From Gammaproteobacteria bacterium (GTDB taxonomy: Bacteria; Pseudomonadota; Gammaproteobacteria; Pseudomonadales; Pseudohongiellaceae), in contig JAQWOJ010000095.1 in NCBI GenBank assembly GCA_029245905.1, positions 1 through 34,911 on the forward strand: DNA of 34,911 bases, read 5' to 3'. Below, piece after piece: positions 24,071-34,607 of the stretch. The notes below the pieces were generated by a model, which saw only the letters and a program-made list of their open reading frames with translations, did not search any database and was not told the origin of the DNA. Made by a program: the position numbers and the translations under genes. How positions within the stretch are numbered: the stretch's first letter is position 1; the number at the start of each line of letters is the position of its first letter.

Positions 24071-26854
24071 ATGGATAAAACATACCAACCTCAAGCCATC
24101 GAAGAACGCTGGTATCAAACTTGGGAGGAGCGTGGATATTTTGCGCCACAAGGTGATGGAGAGCCCTACTGTATTGCGATACCTCCACCAAATGTAACGG
24201 GCCGACTTCACATGGGACACGGTTTTCAGCACGCTATTATGGATGCGCTTACCCGCTACCATAGAATGCTCGGAAAGCAAGCTCTATGGCAAGTAGGCAC
24301 TGACCATGCAGGCATTGCAACTCAAATGGTAGTAGAGCGTCAGTTAAATACACTAAAAAGTAATCGCCATCAAATTGGACGAGAAAGTTTTGTAAAAAAA
24401 GTTTGGGAATGGAAAGAAGAATCTGGCGATATCATCACTCAGCAACTTCGCCGCATGGGTTCGTCATTAGATTGGTCGAGAGAACGTTTTACGATGGACG
24501 AGCAGCTATCATCTGTCGTAGAAAAAGTTTTTATAGAGCTTTTTGACGAGGGCTTGATCTATCGTGGCAATCGATTAGTCAACTGGGATCCAAAACTGCT
24601 TACCGCAATTTCTGACTTAGAAGTAATCTCAGAAGAGGAGGAAGGCTCTCTATGGCATTTTCGCTATCCTCTAGCGGACAATAGAAAAACCTTAAACGGA
24701 GATGCATATATCGTTGTTGCGACGACTCGCCCAGAAACAATGCTGGGCGATACAGCGATCGCGGTCCATCCAAAAGATGATAGGTATTTAAATTTGATCG
24801 GCTCATTTGTTGACCTCCCTCTGTGCGGCCGGCGAATACAAATCATTGCTGACGATTATGTCGACCCAAAGTTTGGTAGCGGGTGCGTGAAAATAACACC
24901 AGCACATGATTTCAATGATTATGACATTGGTAAGCGTCATGACTTAGAAATGATTAATATCTTTACCGATAATGCGCATCTGAACGATGATGTCCCGGAA
25001 AAATACCAAGGTATGGATCGGTTTAAAGCTAGAGAAATTATAGTTAAGGACTTGGAATCTCTTACACTCCTAGAAAAAATTGAGCCTCACAAATTAAAGA
25101 TCCCTCGCGGAGACAGAAGCGGCGTGGTGGTCGAACCATATCTAACAAGCCAGTGGTACGTCTCCATCAAATCACTAGCACAACCAGCCATTTCTGCTGT
25201 CGAAAACGGTGAAATCGAATTCGTGCCAAAGAATTGGGAGAACACATATTTTTCCTGGATGAGAAATATTCAGGATTGGTGTATCAGTCGGCAACTCTGG
25301 TGGGGACATAGGATCCCAGCTTGGTATGACGAGGAAGGAAAGGTTTATTCTGCTCCTAGTGAGGCAGCAGTAAGAGAAAAATATCAACTAGGTAACGAAA
25401 AAAAACTGCACCAAGACGAGGATGTCCTAGATACGTGGTTCTCTTCGGCGTTATGGACTTTCTCTACTTTAGGATGGCCAGATGAAACTGAATATTTTAA
25501 CAAGTTTTACCCTACGAATGTTCTTGTGACCGGATTCGACATTATATTCTTTTGGGTTGCTCGAATGATTATGATGACGCTTAAATTCACTGATCAGATT
25601 CCATTTAAGAAAGTATATATCACAGGCCTTGTCCGGGACGAACATGGCAGAAAAATGTCCAAATCTAAGGGAAATATTCTTGACCCAATTGATTTGATTG
25701 ACGGAATAGAGTTAGAGGAATTAATTACTAAAAGAACCTCTGACATGATGCAGCCGCAGCTCAAACAACAAATTGAGGATAATACTCGAAAATCATTCCC
25801 CGACGGCATCAAAGGCTATGGCACAGATGCCTTACGTTTTACTTTCTATTCGCTTGCATCCACAGGAAGGGACATCAAATTTGACCTGGGGCGCACGGAA
25901 GGCTTTCGTAATTTCTGCAATAAAATTTGGAATGCAGCACGCTATGTACTAATGAATACCGAGAAGGAAGAGATTATAAATGAGCCGAATCCGAATGATT
26001 TTTCAATTGCAGATCGTTGGATCTTAAGTCGGTTCCAACACACAGCAGAGTCAGTTAGATCAGCATTGGAAGATTATCGTTTCGATCTTGCCTCTCAAAT
26101 TTTACACGAGTTTATCTGGACCGAGTACTGTGACTGGTATCTAGAATTATCAAAGCCCATTTTATGGGATGAGGGGGAAAATCCGGAAAAAGCCGACGCT
26201 ACAAGATATGTTCTGCTTGCTACTTTAGAAAAGACCTTACGACTACTTCATCCTTTTATGCCGTTCATTACCGAAGAAGTATGGCAAAAACTTGCGCCTC
26301 TGTTAGGGAACACGAGTGCTAGCATTATGCTTGAGCCATATCCAAGATTTGAAGGTACGTCCGTAGATATCGTGGCAGAAGAGCATATCGATTGGTTGAA
26401 AGGAATAATTATTGCCATTAGAAATATAAGGGGTGAGATGGATATTTCCCCGGCCAAAAATATCAGCGTAATGCTCCGAAATGGAAATCAAGCTGATATA
26501 AGCCGACTGGAAAGCTATAGACCTTATTTGCAAAAACTCGCAAAATTAGAAAAAATAGAGTGGCTTGAAAAAGGCGCTGAGTCCCCTGCAGCCTCAACCC
26601 AACTATACAAAGAACTCGAAATTTTAGTGCCGCTAGCGGGGCTTATAGACGTTAAAGCCGAACGAATGCGGCTAACCAAGGAAATAAGCAAATTTAAATC
26701 GCGGTTAGACGCAGCGTCGAACAAGCTTAAGAATACAAAATTTGTAAAAAACGCACCTGCCTCTGTTGTAGCAAAGGAAAAAGATAAACAGAAACAAATG
26801 AATGTGGCGCTTTCTTCACTAGAGTCTCAACTATTACAGCTAGAAAAGCTCTGA
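24071..26854 (+). CDS. valS: Valine--tRNA ligase
   Basis: A 927-residue class I aminoacyl-tRNA synthetase (E. coli 951). Its HIGH-type motif is in [15 protein letters not shown] (38-52), the editing domain spans about 190-330 (including [17 protein letters not shown]), and KMSKSKGN is near residue 527. The anticodon-binding domain is about 640-790. The C-terminal ~65 residues form the valyl-type tRNA-binding coiled coil (lysine-rich, [21 protein letters not shown]). All catalytic motifs are intact. It follows holC by 83 bases and converges with ispH, with 25 bases between the stops and no room for a strong terminator. Confidence 0.97.
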   Translation: MDKTYQPQAIEERWYQTWEERGYFAPQGDGEPYCIAIPPPNVTGRLHMGHGFQHAIMDALTRYHRMLGKQALWQVGTDHAGIATQMVVERQLNTLKSNRHQIGRESFVKKVWEWKEESGDIITQQLRRMGSSLDWSRERFTMDEQLSSVVEKVFIELFDEGLIYRGNRLVNWDPKLLTAISDLEVISEEEEGSLWHFRYPLADNRKTLNGDAYIVVATTRPETMLGDTAIAVHPKDDRYLNLIGSFVDLPLCGRRIQIIADDYVDPKFGSGCVKITPAHDFNDYDIGKRHDLEMINIFTDNAHLNDDVPEKYQGMDRFKAREIIVKDLESLTLLEKIEPHKLKIPRGDRSGVVVEPYLTSQWYVSIKSLAQPAISAVENGEIEFVPKNWENTYFSWMRNIQDWCISRQLWWGHRIPAWYDEEGKVYSAPSEAAVREKYQLGNEKKLHQDEDVLDTWFSSALWTFSTLGWPDETEYFNKFYPTNVLVTGFDIIFFWVARMIMMTLKFTDQIPFKKVYITGLVRDEHGRKMSKSKGNILDPIDLIDGIELEELITKRTSDMMQPQLKQQIEDNTRKSFPDGIKGYGTDALRFTFYSLASTGRDIKFDLGRTEGFRNFCNKIWNAARYVLMNTEKEEIINEPNPNDFSIADRWILSRFQHTAESVRSALEDYRFDLASQILHEFIWTEYCDWYLELSKPILWDEGENPEKADATRYVLLATLEKTLRLLHPFMPFITEEVWQKLAPLLGNTSASIMLEPYPRFEGTSVDIVAEEHIDWLKGIIIAIRNIRGEMDISPAKNISVMLRNGNQADISRLESYRPYLQKLAKLEKIEWLEKGAESPAASTQLYKELEILVPLAGLIDVKAERMRLTKEISKFKSRLDAASNKLKNTKFVKNAPASVVAKEKDKQKQMNVALSSLESQLLQLEKL

Positions 26855-26879
26855 TCATACATAGTTGATAATTTACGGA

Positions 26880-27854
26880 TTAGGTTTTAAGTCTTAATTC
26901 TTTAGGCATAGAAAAAACAATATTTTCCTCAACCCCGAGAAGCTCTTGAGGTTCTGTTTGGGTAATGTCCTGAAGGTGGCCTACTACTTGCTGAACAAGT
27001 ATTTCCGGGGCCGAAGCGCCGGCTGTAACTCCGAATCGTAACTTATTTTCAAACCAAGCTGGATTAATGTCATCTACACTATCTATGAGGTATGAAGAAC
27101 AGCCCAACCTTTCTGCTAACTCTTTCAGTCGATTCGAATTAGAGCTATTCGGAGAACCAACTACCAACAATAGGTCACATTCTAACGCTAGCTGCTTGAC
27201 CGCGTCTTGACGATTTTGCGTTGCGTAGCAGATATCTTTTTTACGGGGCCCCTCAATTAGAGGAAATTTCTCTCTCAAGGCATCAATAATCATCGAAGTA
27301 TCATCCATCGAAAGGGTGGTTTGCGTCACATAGGAGAGCTGGGAGCCGTCCTTAACCTTCAAGCTAGCAACATCTTGAACTGATTCGACTAGGTATATCT
27401 TACCACCACGAACATCGTCGTATTGCCCCATTGTTCCCTCTACTTCCGGATGAAACTGATGGCCGATCAGAATACATTCTCGTCCCGCTCGACTAAATTT
27501 TATTACTTCAAGGTGTACTTTTGTTACCAAGGGACAAGTCGCATCGAATATCTTGAATCCCTTTTTCTGTGCTTCTTCTTGCACAGACTGCGAAACACCA
27601 TGAGCGCTAAATACAACTACAGAAGGCAGGCCTTTGAGATCGACTGTAGGAATATCATCCAATTCATCTACAAAAACGGCACCTTTCTCTCTTAGCTTTT
27701 TAACCACAAATTTATTATGAACTACCTCATGCCGAACATAGATAGGAGCACCAAAAATATCTAAAGCTCGATCAACAATATCAATGGCCCTGTCCACGCC
27801 AGCGCAAAATCCGCGGGGATTAGCCAACCGTATAGAGTTATTTAAGTATCCCAT
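26880..27854 (-). CDS. ispH: 4-hydroxy-3-methylbut-2-enyl diphosphate reductase
   Basis: Last enzyme of the MEP isoprenoid pathway, reducing HMBPP to IPP and DMAPP with a [4Fe-4S] cluster. In the full frame, including three codons upstream of the ATG, the cluster cysteines are Cys20 (NPRGFCAG), Cys110 ([11 protein letters not shown]) and Cys212 (ICYATQNRQ). [11 protein letters not shown] is the substrate loop. Start: ATG at 27852-27854 is preferred; an in-frame GTG three codons upstream (27861-27863) is the alternative, and neither has a clear ribosome binding site. The protein is 324 aa (E. coli 316). It is the terminal gene of the ribF-ileS-fkpB-ispH run, 20 bases after fkpB. Confidence 0.95.
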   Translation of the reverse strand: MGYLNNSIRLANPRGFCAGVDRAIDIVDRALDIFGAPIYVRHEVVHNKFVVKKLREKGAVFVDELDDIPTVDLKGLPSVVVFSAHGVSQSVQEEAQKKGFKIFDATCPLVTKVHLEVIKFSRAGRECILIGHQFHPEVEGTMGQYDDVRGGKIYLVESVQDVASLKVKDGSQLSYVTQTTLSMDDTSMIIDALREKFPLIEGPRKKDICYATQNRQDAVKQLALECDLLLVVGSPNSSNSNRLKELAERLGCSSYLIDSVDDINPAWFENKLRFGVTAGASAPEILVQQVVGHLQDITQTEPQELLGVEENIVFSMPKELRLKT

Positions 27855-27874
27855 ATGTGTCACTTTTGTTCTTA

Positions 27875-28363
27875 CTATAACTTAACTTCAAGCACATCTA
27901 AATTAGACTCGTTAACCTTAATAATTAGTGCTTTGAATAAGATGTCTCTCCCCGAAAGGGGATGATTGAAATCGACGACGATTGTATCATCCAAAATTTT
28001 GGCGACTACACCCGGCACATCGAAACCAGCACCATCTTTAAATGCAACTACGCTTCCCTGCTCAGCCGGCATCAATTCATCTTCTAATAAATGAGAGAAT
28101 CTTTCAATCGGGAAATGCTGAACATTTTTAGGATTTCTTTCACCAAAAGCCTCTGCGGCCTCTATCAGTTCTTCAAGCCTATCGCCTTCAGTTAATCCTA
28201 GAAGCAGTCTTTCAAAGCCTGGCAACATATTCCCATCACCAATTTGAAAACTCACAGGCGCTTTGTCAAAGTTGGAATCAATCACCTCTCCATCACGTAG
28301 AGTTAGGGAGAAATGCAAGGTGATTTTGCTACCATTAACGATTTCTATAGAAGAAATATCCAT
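27875..28363 (-). CDS. fkpB: FKBP-type peptidyl-prolyl isomerase
   Basis: A 162-residue SlpA/FkpB-type cis-trans prolyl isomerase. [45 protein letters not shown] is the FKBP half-domain, and [20 protein letters not shown] begins the inserted IF (chaperone) domain typical of SlyD/Fkp[20 protein letters not shown] closes the FKBP fold. There is no histidine-rich tail, which separates it from SlyD. It is cytosolic. It follows ileS with 26 bases between the genes; lspA, which normally sits at this spot, is missing. Confidence 0.92.
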   Translation of the reverse strand: MDISSIEIVNGSKITLHFSLTLRDGEVIDSNFDKAPVSFQIGDGNMLPGFERLLLGLTEGDRLEELIEAAEAFGERNPKNVQHFPIERFSHLLEDELMPAEQGSVVAFKDGAGFDVPGVVAKILDDTIVVDFNHPLSGRDILFKALIIKVNESNLDVLEVKL

Positions 28364-28389
28364 TATCTGATTTTCAACAGAAGAAAAGT

Positions 28390-31224
28390 CTAGGCAAAAC
28401 TACGCCGCTCACCCTGACCTTCTATGTTATTCACGCAACGTGGGCAGAGAGTAGGATGTGCTCGATCAAGACCCACATCAGCAAGGTGATGCCAGCATCT
28501 TTCACATTTTGAATGTGCCGAACCGGTGACCTTGAGTTTCAAAGATTTGATATCGGTTTGAATCGAATCAACATCAGCGCTGGAAATCGGATGAATGGAA
28601 GCTCGAGAGACGATCAAAACAAAACGCAACTCTTCTCCTAACTGCTGCAGTAGATGTGCTAATTCTTCACCGCAAAATAAATCTACCTCAGCACTCAAAC
28701 CTGAGCCTACCAGCTTCTCTGCTCTTTTAGACTCTAGTTCTTTATTCACTAAACTCTTAACTTCCATAATTTTTCCCCAAAATTCATCTGGAAACTCTTG
28801 CGACTCAGAAAAGTCAGTAACACCATCAGAAAAATTGGACAAAAATACTGAATTCACACGATCACCAGGGATATTCTCCCAAATTTCGTCGGCAGTGAAG
28901 CTTAAGATCGGAGCTATCAAACGACAAAACATTTCGATAATATAATACAAAGCCGTTTGCGTAGAACGTCTGGCGAGACTATCAATTTGAGTTGTGTATT
29001 GACGATCCTTAATAACATCTAGATAAAAACTGCCTAACTGAACAACACAAAAATTATGGAGTTTTTGGTAAACATTCAAAAAATTATAATCGTGGTAGTG
29101 GTCAATTAATTCTCTCTGCATAATCTGACATTGCCGCACTATCCAGCGGTCGATCGCTAACATCGACTCGATCTCTACGCTGTTTTTCGATGGCTCAAAC
29201 CCCTTCAAATTTGCCAGCATAAATCTCGCAGTATTTCGGATTCTTCGATATGCATCAGCAACTCTCTTAAAGATCTCGTCAGAAACCGTCATTTCTCCTC
29301 TGTAATCTGTAGCGGCCACCCACAGCCTCAAAATATCTGCACCATATTGCTGAAAAATTTTTTCTGGAGCCACCGTATTACCTAAAGACTTAGACATCTT
29401 TTTTCCTTCAGCATCCACAAAAAAGCCATGTGTCAACACTTCCTTATAAGGAGCAGAGCCATGCATGGCAATAGCAGTTTTCAAGGAGGACAGAAACCAA
29501 CCTCTGTGCTGATCAGACCCTTCGAGATAAAGATCTGCCGGATACTCTAATTCCTCTCGCTTATCCATGACTGAGTAGTGAGTAACACCAGAATCAAACC
29601 ATACGTCCAGCGTGTCGGTTACTTTTTCATATTTTTGCGCATCCGGTCCTAACATCTCATAAGGGTCTAAATCAAACCAAGCATCAATTCCGTTTTCTGA
29701 AACAAGCGTAGCAATCTGCTCAAAAAATTCGTCAGTTTTAGGATGTAACTCTTGGGTCTCTTTATCGACAAACATAGTAATCGGCACACCCCACGTACGC
29801 TGGCGTGAAACGCACCAATCAGGACTTCCGTTTAACATAAGCTCAATACGCGCCTTTCCCCATTCCGGGACCCATTTAACTTGATCAACCGCCTTTATAG
29901 CTGAACCCAAAAGGTCTTGCTCTGTCATACTGATAAACCACTGCGGAGTGGCTCTGTATATGAGTGGGGTTTTAGTTCTCCAACAGTGAGCATAGCTATG
30001 AGTTATTTTCTGCTGGCAAAGTAACGCTTTGTTGGATTTAAGTTTATCCAGAATTGGCTCGTCGACCTTATAAACATGAAGCCCAGAAAACTCTCCAGCA
30101 CCGTTCGTAAAAACACCGTTCTCGTCCACCAAACTTAGAGTGCCAAGACCATAATTTTTACCCGCATAGAAATCGTCCAGGCCATGATCCGGAGCCGTGT
30201 GAACTGCGCCAGTGCCAGCTTCAGTCGTAACATGTTCACCAAGGATCAGCGGAATTATCTTATCGACAAACGGATGTCGGAGTTTAATGCTCTCGAGATG
30301 CCCACCCTTAACCTCCCCCAGAACCTGATATTTCAAACATCCATACCGTTTCATGACACCTTCAACCATGACTTTCGCAAGAAGAATCGTCTCAATATTG
30401 CTTTCAAATTCCATTTTAACCAGGGCATACTCAAGATCTCTATGCAAACAAACTGCTTGGTTTGAAGGCAAGGTCCAAGGGGTAGTTGTCCAAATCGCAA
30501 CTGAAACTGGGCGAGATATCTTAGCTAGATCTAACTCCGTAAAAGCGCCTAAGAATTTCTCCTCCTCCTCCACTGTAAACTTCACATCGATAGCAAAAGA
30601 TTCCTTGTCTTGATACTCAACTTCAGCTTCCGCCAGAGCCGAAGCACCTACCACACTCCAATAGACAGGCTTGTACCCTTTAACCATATGTCCATTAGCA
30701 ACAATCTTGCCCAGCGCTCTTACAATATTTGCCTCAGTTTCATAATTCATAGTGAGATAAGGGTTTTCCCAATCTCCCAGAACACCCAACCGAATAAATC
30801 CTGCTTTCTGAATCTCGACTTGTTTCAAAGCATACTCGCGACAAGCCTCGCGAAAGTCCGAAAAGCTAATTTTTTGACCCGCCTTACCCTTTTTCTTCTC
30901 GACGTTGTGCTCGATTGGCAACCCATGACAGTCCCAGCCGGGAACATAAGGCGCGTCAAAACCATTAAGCTGGCGCGATTTAACAACAAAATCTTTTAGT
31001 GATTTATTTATCGCATGACCGAGATGTAATTCACCGTTCGCGTAGGGCGGACCATCATGAAGAATAAATTTTGGTCGCCCTGCGTTTTTCTCGCGAATCT
31101 TTTCATAAAGATTCATATCCTTCCATTTTTCCAGAATAACTGGCTCCCGTTGACTTAAATTAGCCTTCATCGGAAAGTCTGTGTGGGGTAAATTTAATGT
31201 ATCTTTATAATCAGTCATATTCAT
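28390..31224 (-). CDS. ileS: Isoleucine--tRNA ligase
   Basis: A 944-residue class I synthetase (E. coli 938). [22 protein letters not shown] is the HIGH region, the editing domain includes [14 protein letters not shown], and KKMSKSLGN lies near residue 609. The C-terminal zinc site is CERCWHH...LCPRCVNN, four cysteines as in eubacterial IleRS type 1. Two ATGs are possible: 31222-31224, or 31216-31218, the latter aligning better with E. coli (MSDYKSTLNL versus [10 protein letters not shown]). Neither has a visible ribosome binding site. The gene starts 11 bases after the ribF stop, so cotranscription is near certain. Confidence 0.97.
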   Translation of the reverse strand: MNMTDYKDTLNLPHTDFPMKANLSQREPVILEKWKDMNLYEKIREKNAGRPKFILHDGPPYANGELHLGHAINKSLKDFVVKSRQLNGFDAPYVPGWDCHGLPIEHNVEKKKGKAGQKISFSDFREACREYALKQVEIQKAGFIRLGVLGDWENPYLTMNYETEANIVRALGKIVANGHMVKGYKPVYWSVVGASALAEAEVEYQDKESFAIDVKFTVEEEEKFLGAFTELDLAKISRPVSVAIWTTTPWTLPSNQAVCLHRDLEYALVKMEFESNIETILLAKVMVEGVMKRYGCLKYQVLGEVKGGHLESIKLRHPFVDKIIPLILGEHVTTEAGTGAVHTAPDHGLDDFYAGKNYGLGTLSLVDENGVFTNGAGEFSGLHVYKVDEPILDKLKSNKALLCQQKITHSYAHCWRTKTPLIYRATPQWFISMTEQDLLGSAIKAVDQVKWVPEWGKARIELMLNGSPDWCVSRQRTWGVPITMFVDKETQELHPKTDEFFEQIATLVSENGIDAWFDLDPYEMLGPDAQKYEKVTDTLDVWFDSGVTHYSVMDKREELEYPADLYLEGSDQHRGWFLSSLKTAIAMHGSAPYKEVLTHGFFVDAEGKKMSKSLGNTVAPEKIFQQYGADILRLWVAATDYRGEMTVSDEIFKRVADAYRRIRNTARFMLANLKGFEPSKNSVEIESMLAIDRWIVRQCQIMQRELIDHYHDYNFLNVYQKLHNFCVVQLGSFYLDVIKDRQYTTQIDSLARRSTQTALYYIIEMFCRLIAPILSFTADEIWENIPGDRVNSVFLSNFSDGVTDFSESQEFPDEFWGKIMEVKSLVNKELESKRAEKLVGSGLSAEVDLFCGEELAHLLQQLGEELRFVLIVSRASIHPISSADVDSIQTDIKSLKLKVTGSAHSKCERCWHHLADVGLDRAHPTLCPRCVNNIEGQGERRSFA

Positions 31225-31235
31225 TTTGGCTAAAA

Positions 31236-32177
31236 CTATAAAATAATTGAGCCAAATACCTCTCTAACGAGTTTCACATCAGTGGCCAGTTGTTTTTTTA
31301 GCGCATCCAGGCCGTCGAATTTTAATTCGCCTCGAATTTTCTGACGAAATATTACCTCTATATTTTGACCGTAAAGGTCCTCGTCAAAATCGAGAATATG
31401 GGCTTCTAACAACGGCACACCTTCTTCAGTTACCGTCGGCCGATAACCAATATTTACCGCTGCTTCATGATAGTTGTTTCTCAATCTAACGTGACAAGCA
31501 AACACTCCATGCAATGGTAATTGACGACGTGCAGGATTCAGATTACAAGTAGGAAACCCCAATTCTGCGCCGAGCTGCCGGCCTTTTTCCACAAAACCCT
31601 TCATCGAATATGGCCTACCCAACAGTTGTTCGACCAATTCAAAGTTTCCATTAGCTAGCTGTTCTCGAACAAAAGTACTGCTAATACGATGCCCATTTCG
31701 TTCATAACTGGCCGTCTGTATAACTTCAAAACCAAACTCAGCACCTTTTCGTTCTAATAAATCGAAACTTCCAGCTCTTTTGTGACCAAATCGAAAATCA
31801 TTCCCCACAATAAAACCTGTTACACCTAAACCATCAAATAAAATATCCTTAATATAGGATTCCGCACTTAATTCACTAGTACTCTTATCAAATTTTAATA
31901 TGTAGACGAAATCGATACCTAGACTTTCCAGCAATTCACATTTTTCTTCTACCGTTGTGAGTCTAGCAGGGCACACTCCTAGCTCTCTTGCGAAAAATTC
32001 TTCGGGGTGCGGCTCAATTAAAATCACCAATGTAGGTAAGTCTAATCTTTCAGCTAAGCCTTTCAATTGATCAATAATTAACTGATGCCCGAGATGAACA
32101 CCATCAAACTTCCCAATCGTGGCGACAGAACCTCGTTCCGCTTGAGAAAAATGACTTGTATCTTCAAATATAATCAT
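31236..32177 (-). CDS. ribF: Bifunctional riboflavin kinase / FAD synthetase
   Basis: A 313-residue two-domain enzyme making FMN then FAD. The N-terminal adenylyltransferase domain has [13 protein letters not shown] (nucleotide-binding, HxGH type) and [17 protein letters not shown]. The C-terminal riboflavin kinase domain has [27 protein letters not shown] and NIGYRPTV, followed by [20 protein letters not shown]. All motifs are intact. No FMN riboswitch-like leader is visible in the short upstream region. It heads ribF-ileS-fkpB-ispH, the usual gammaproteobacterial order except for the missing lspA. Confidence 0.95.
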   Translation of the reverse strand: MIIFEDTSHFSQAERGSVATIGKFDGVHLGHQLIIDQLKGLAERLDLPTLVILIEPHPEEFFARELGVCPARLTTVEEKCELLESLGIDFVYILKFDKSTSELSAESYIKDILFDGLGVTGFIVGNDFRFGHKRAGSFDLLERKGAEFGFEVIQTASYERNGHRISSTFVREQLANGNFELVEQLLGRPYSMKGFVEKGRQLGAELGFPTCNLNPARRQLPLHGVFACHVRLRNNYHEAAVNIGYRPTVTEEGVPLLEAHILDFDEDLYGQNIEVIFRQKIRGELKFDGLDALKKQLATDVKLVREVFGSIIL

Positions 32178-32197
32178 GACCGGACCGGACGTTATTA

Positions 32198-32220
32198 AAA
32201 GGGATACAGTATACCCCTTT
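32198..32220 (-). terminator. Possible hairpin terminator or ribF promoter element
   Basis: On the minus strand, AAAGGG and CCCTTT arms with an inner ATA/TAT pair can fold into a hairpin followed by a short T run. It lies 17 bases after the stop of the small membrane protein and about 20 bases before ribF. The same stretch contains TATACT, so it could instead be a -10 for ribF, although no -35 at the correct spacing is seen. Only three GC pairs support the stem. Confidence 0.3.
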
Positions 32221-32236
32221 ATCTAAGGCTCTGCAG

Positions 32237-32485
32237 TCAGAGAGTTTCTTCCTTCGAAACTCGAGTATTTGAACGAATCTCTAGCATCTTTCTTCCCTTG
32301 TTAAAACAGATTTTAGCGAGAGCTAAGAGCAGTGGAATTAGCACGATATCTCCCATCATTACATTGAGAACAGAAATAGTTTCCGGACGCATACTGATGA
32401 AAATTAAATTTATTCCAGTGGCTACCGCCGAAATAATCAGAACCAATGCGGTCAAGCAAAGCACTATAGCTAGAGTTTTTTTCAT
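32237..32485 (-). CDS. Small two-helix membrane protein
   Basis: An 82-residue protein with two hydrophobic segments (about 5-30 and 42-62) and a basic, polar C-terminal tail (NKGRKMLEIRSNTRVSKEETL). No family is recognised. It lies between the OlsF-like gene (24 bases upstream) and ribF, reading the same way, which favours a real gene. The ribosome binding site is weak. Confidence 0.55.
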   Translation of the reverse strand: MKKTLAIVLCLTALVLIISAVATGINLIFISMRPETISVLNVMMGDIVLIPLLLALAKICFNKGRKMLEIRSNTRVSKEETL

Positions 32486-32509
32486 CTGGGAATTATATTC
32501 AGTTTATGC

Positions 32510-34246
32510 TCATCCTTGCAATTTGTGAATTTGCATAAAGCGTTGATGACCTTCAGCTCCCATAAAGCGCTTTAAAGTTTTAGGAGCCGTGATCCGCGCA
32601 TCAACAATAATTAGGCCTTCGAGAGAATCATTAAAATTAGCATGGACGTTAAAGCAAGCAATTTTACCAGCAAGAGCCAAATAATGACGAAGTAAAACAG
32701 GCAAACTTTTTCCTGGGTCACAACGGCCAATAAGTTTGCCCAGCGATTTAACGTTAGCCAGCTCGGACAGCATACGTTCAGTCCACACGCGATTTTTAAT
32801 TTTATGCGGCGTCAATGGCTCAACAAGGTCGCTAAATTCTCTTGCCTTAAAATTAGAAAGTAACACGTCGACAATCAAAGACCTCGCCAAATCACTATAC
32901 TCGCGCGAAACACTAACCGACCCGAACAGAGTATGATATTTCGGATTCGAAACCAATATGCGGCCAATACCCCTCCAAAGTAAATTTAGTGAAACAGGCC
33001 GCCTTTGATAATCAGGATGGATAAAGGAACGCCCCATTTCAATGGCCGCTCCTAATTTTTTTATAAAACTATCGCCATACCGGTAAAGAGACCGAGAATA
33101 GAGCCCCTCCACACCATGGGTCGAGACAATTTCATCTACAAACCCAACGCGGTATGCCCCAGCTATTTTCAAATTAATCTTATCCCATAAAAATAAATGT
33201 AAGTAATGAGAATCAAATTCATCCGAATCTTTAGAAAAACCCGTTCCTTCGCCCACATCGCGAAAAGTAATTTCACGCGATATCGCTATCTGCTCAATCA
33301 CCAACCCTAACCGATCATAAGGCGCACAATAAACATCAAATTCATCATGCTCTATCAATCTAAATTCTTTTAAATCCTCTATTTCTTTCTCTAATTGCAA
33401 AGAGTTGTTTACGGGGCTAGGTTTAATGGTGTGTGTCATTTTCTTGGATACACTAAGAGAAAGTTGCTCCAACGCATCAGTGCTCACGCGGAGATAATCT
33501 GTAATTGCCTGAGGGTCGCTTACCAATCTGATTTCCTCAGAGGGAATAATCCGCCCAATCGTCAGGGTTAAGTTAAAACCATTTTTATTACTCAGCTGTC
33601 TAGGCAAAAGAATGGTCCGGAGTCTCGGATGAATCATACCTGCGGCATAAAAAACAGTGCTATTGCGGCCACCAACATGAATCGGTAGGGTCACGCATTG
33701 ATAACGCTTTATAAGCTGCCCAACAAGTCGTTTCCAAGGTCCATCTTGAACTCTGCCATAGTCTCGCTCATAAGTCGCAACCATCCCCGCCGGAAAGATA
33801 AGAACTGCCCCACCGTATTTTAGATGGCTATGAATCTGCTTTATCCCGGCAAAGTTGCTCTTCGACGCCCGCTGCGAAAGTATATCAACCCCGACAAAAA
33901 GCTCCTTGAACTCTGGGATACGACGAAGGAGCTCGTTAGTTAGCACCTTCAAATCAGGCCTATACTTAAGCAATTCATTAGCAAGAACGATACCTTCCAG
34001 CCCCCCTAGCGGATGATTTGCAACTATTAATAAGGGCCCCTCTTTGGGAATTTCGAGAAGATTTTCTTCTTGCTTGAGAGTGTTACTCACCCCAAGCGCA
34101 TCAATGACATAACTCAGAAAATCTTTCGGATTAACTCCTAAAGGCCTCTGCTCATAAATTTCACTCAAAGTGCGCAGGCCGAAAACCCTCTCGAGAAACG
34201 CCGCAAAAAAACGAGGTCTTAATTGTAGTCTGGTGGGATTAATCAT
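32510..34246 (-). CDS. Two-domain acyltransferase, OlsF-like (PlsC + GNAT)
   Basis: A 578-residue fusion. The N-terminal domain is a PlsC-type lysophospholipid acyltransferase, with IVANHPLGGLEG (His78 and a Glu84 in place of the usual Asp) and FPAGMV (151-156). The C-terminal domain (about 300-560) is a GNAT-type acyltransferase resembling OlsB, with IAGAYRVGF, MGRSFIHPDYQRR and LFGSVSVSREY. The same order is known in OlsF, a bifunctional enzyme that first N-acylates ornithine and then O-acylates the product to make ornithine lipids. The start is ATG at 34244-34246; the frame is open to a TTG at 34292-34294, but ATG is preferred. Other amino acid-derived lipids are possible. The gene is probably the first of its transcription unit. 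Confidence 0.75.
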   Translation of the reverse strand: MINPTRLQLRPRFFAAFLERVFGLRTLSEIYEQRPLGVNPKDFLSYVIDALGVSNTLKQEENLLEIPKEGPLLIVANHPLGGLEGIVLANELLKYRPDLKVLTNELLRRIPEFKELFVGVDILSQRASKSNFAGIKQIHSHLKYGGAVLIFPAGMVATYERDYGRVQDGPWKRLVGQLIKRYQCVTLPIHVGGRNSTVFYAAGMIHPRLRTILLPRQLSNKNGFNLTLTIGRIIPSEEIRLVSDPQAITDYLRVSTDALEQLSLSVSKKMTHTIKPSPVNNSLQLEKEIEDLKEFRLIEHDEFDVYCAPYDRLGLVIEQIAISREITFRDVGEGTGFSKDSDEFDSHYLHLFLWDKINLKIAGAYRVGFVDEIVSTHGVEGLYSRSLYRYGDSFIKKLGAAIEMGRSFIHPDYQRRPVSLNLLWRGIGRILVSNPKYHTLFGSVSVSREYSDLARSLIVDVLLSNFKAREFSDLVEPLTPHKIKNRVWTERMLSELANVKSLGKLIGRCDPGKSLPVLLRHYLALAGKIACFNVHANFNDSLEGLIIVDARITAPKTLKRFMGAEGHQRFMQIHKLQG

Positions 34247-34607
34247 CTCAAAGATACTTCTTCGTCGGCTTTTTTGGTGCCTAGCTCTATACAAAGTTGT
34301 TAAGATAGGATTTTTTAGTAGTTGTCTAGCTTAGATTCCCAATATTAAACAGCGCGGGAAGCTACTGCAATAAGCTTATCACCGATAACGGCTAAAATTC
34401 AAAACAAGAAATTAGACGAACAAAAGAATTGATTCCCTGTACGCTCAAACTATAGAACCAATTGGCGATATATACTTAGCGGGAAACGTTCACCCATCAA
34501 GTATTCCATTGTTGAACGTTGCGCATGATTAACACAATAAACACGTAACAGAAATAAGAGTATTGTACTAATACTATCTACAGTAAATATTTTTTTGGGT
34601 TAAGTCT
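34247..34607. other. Divergent intergenic region with possible operator
   Basis: 361 bases with no gene. The only structure I see is AGTATT-GTACT-AATACT (34559-34575), a six-base inverted repeat about 33 bases before the next ATG. A TTGTAC (34563-34568) overlaps it, with an AAATAT at 16-base spacing, a weak promoter. The remainder is AT-rich, with no ORF, hairpin terminator or tRNA-like cloverleaf noticed. Confidence 0.4.

Noticed and set aside
32178..32236. FMN riboswitch before ribF
   Set aside because: Only about 60 bases, with none of the conserved multi-helix core expected.
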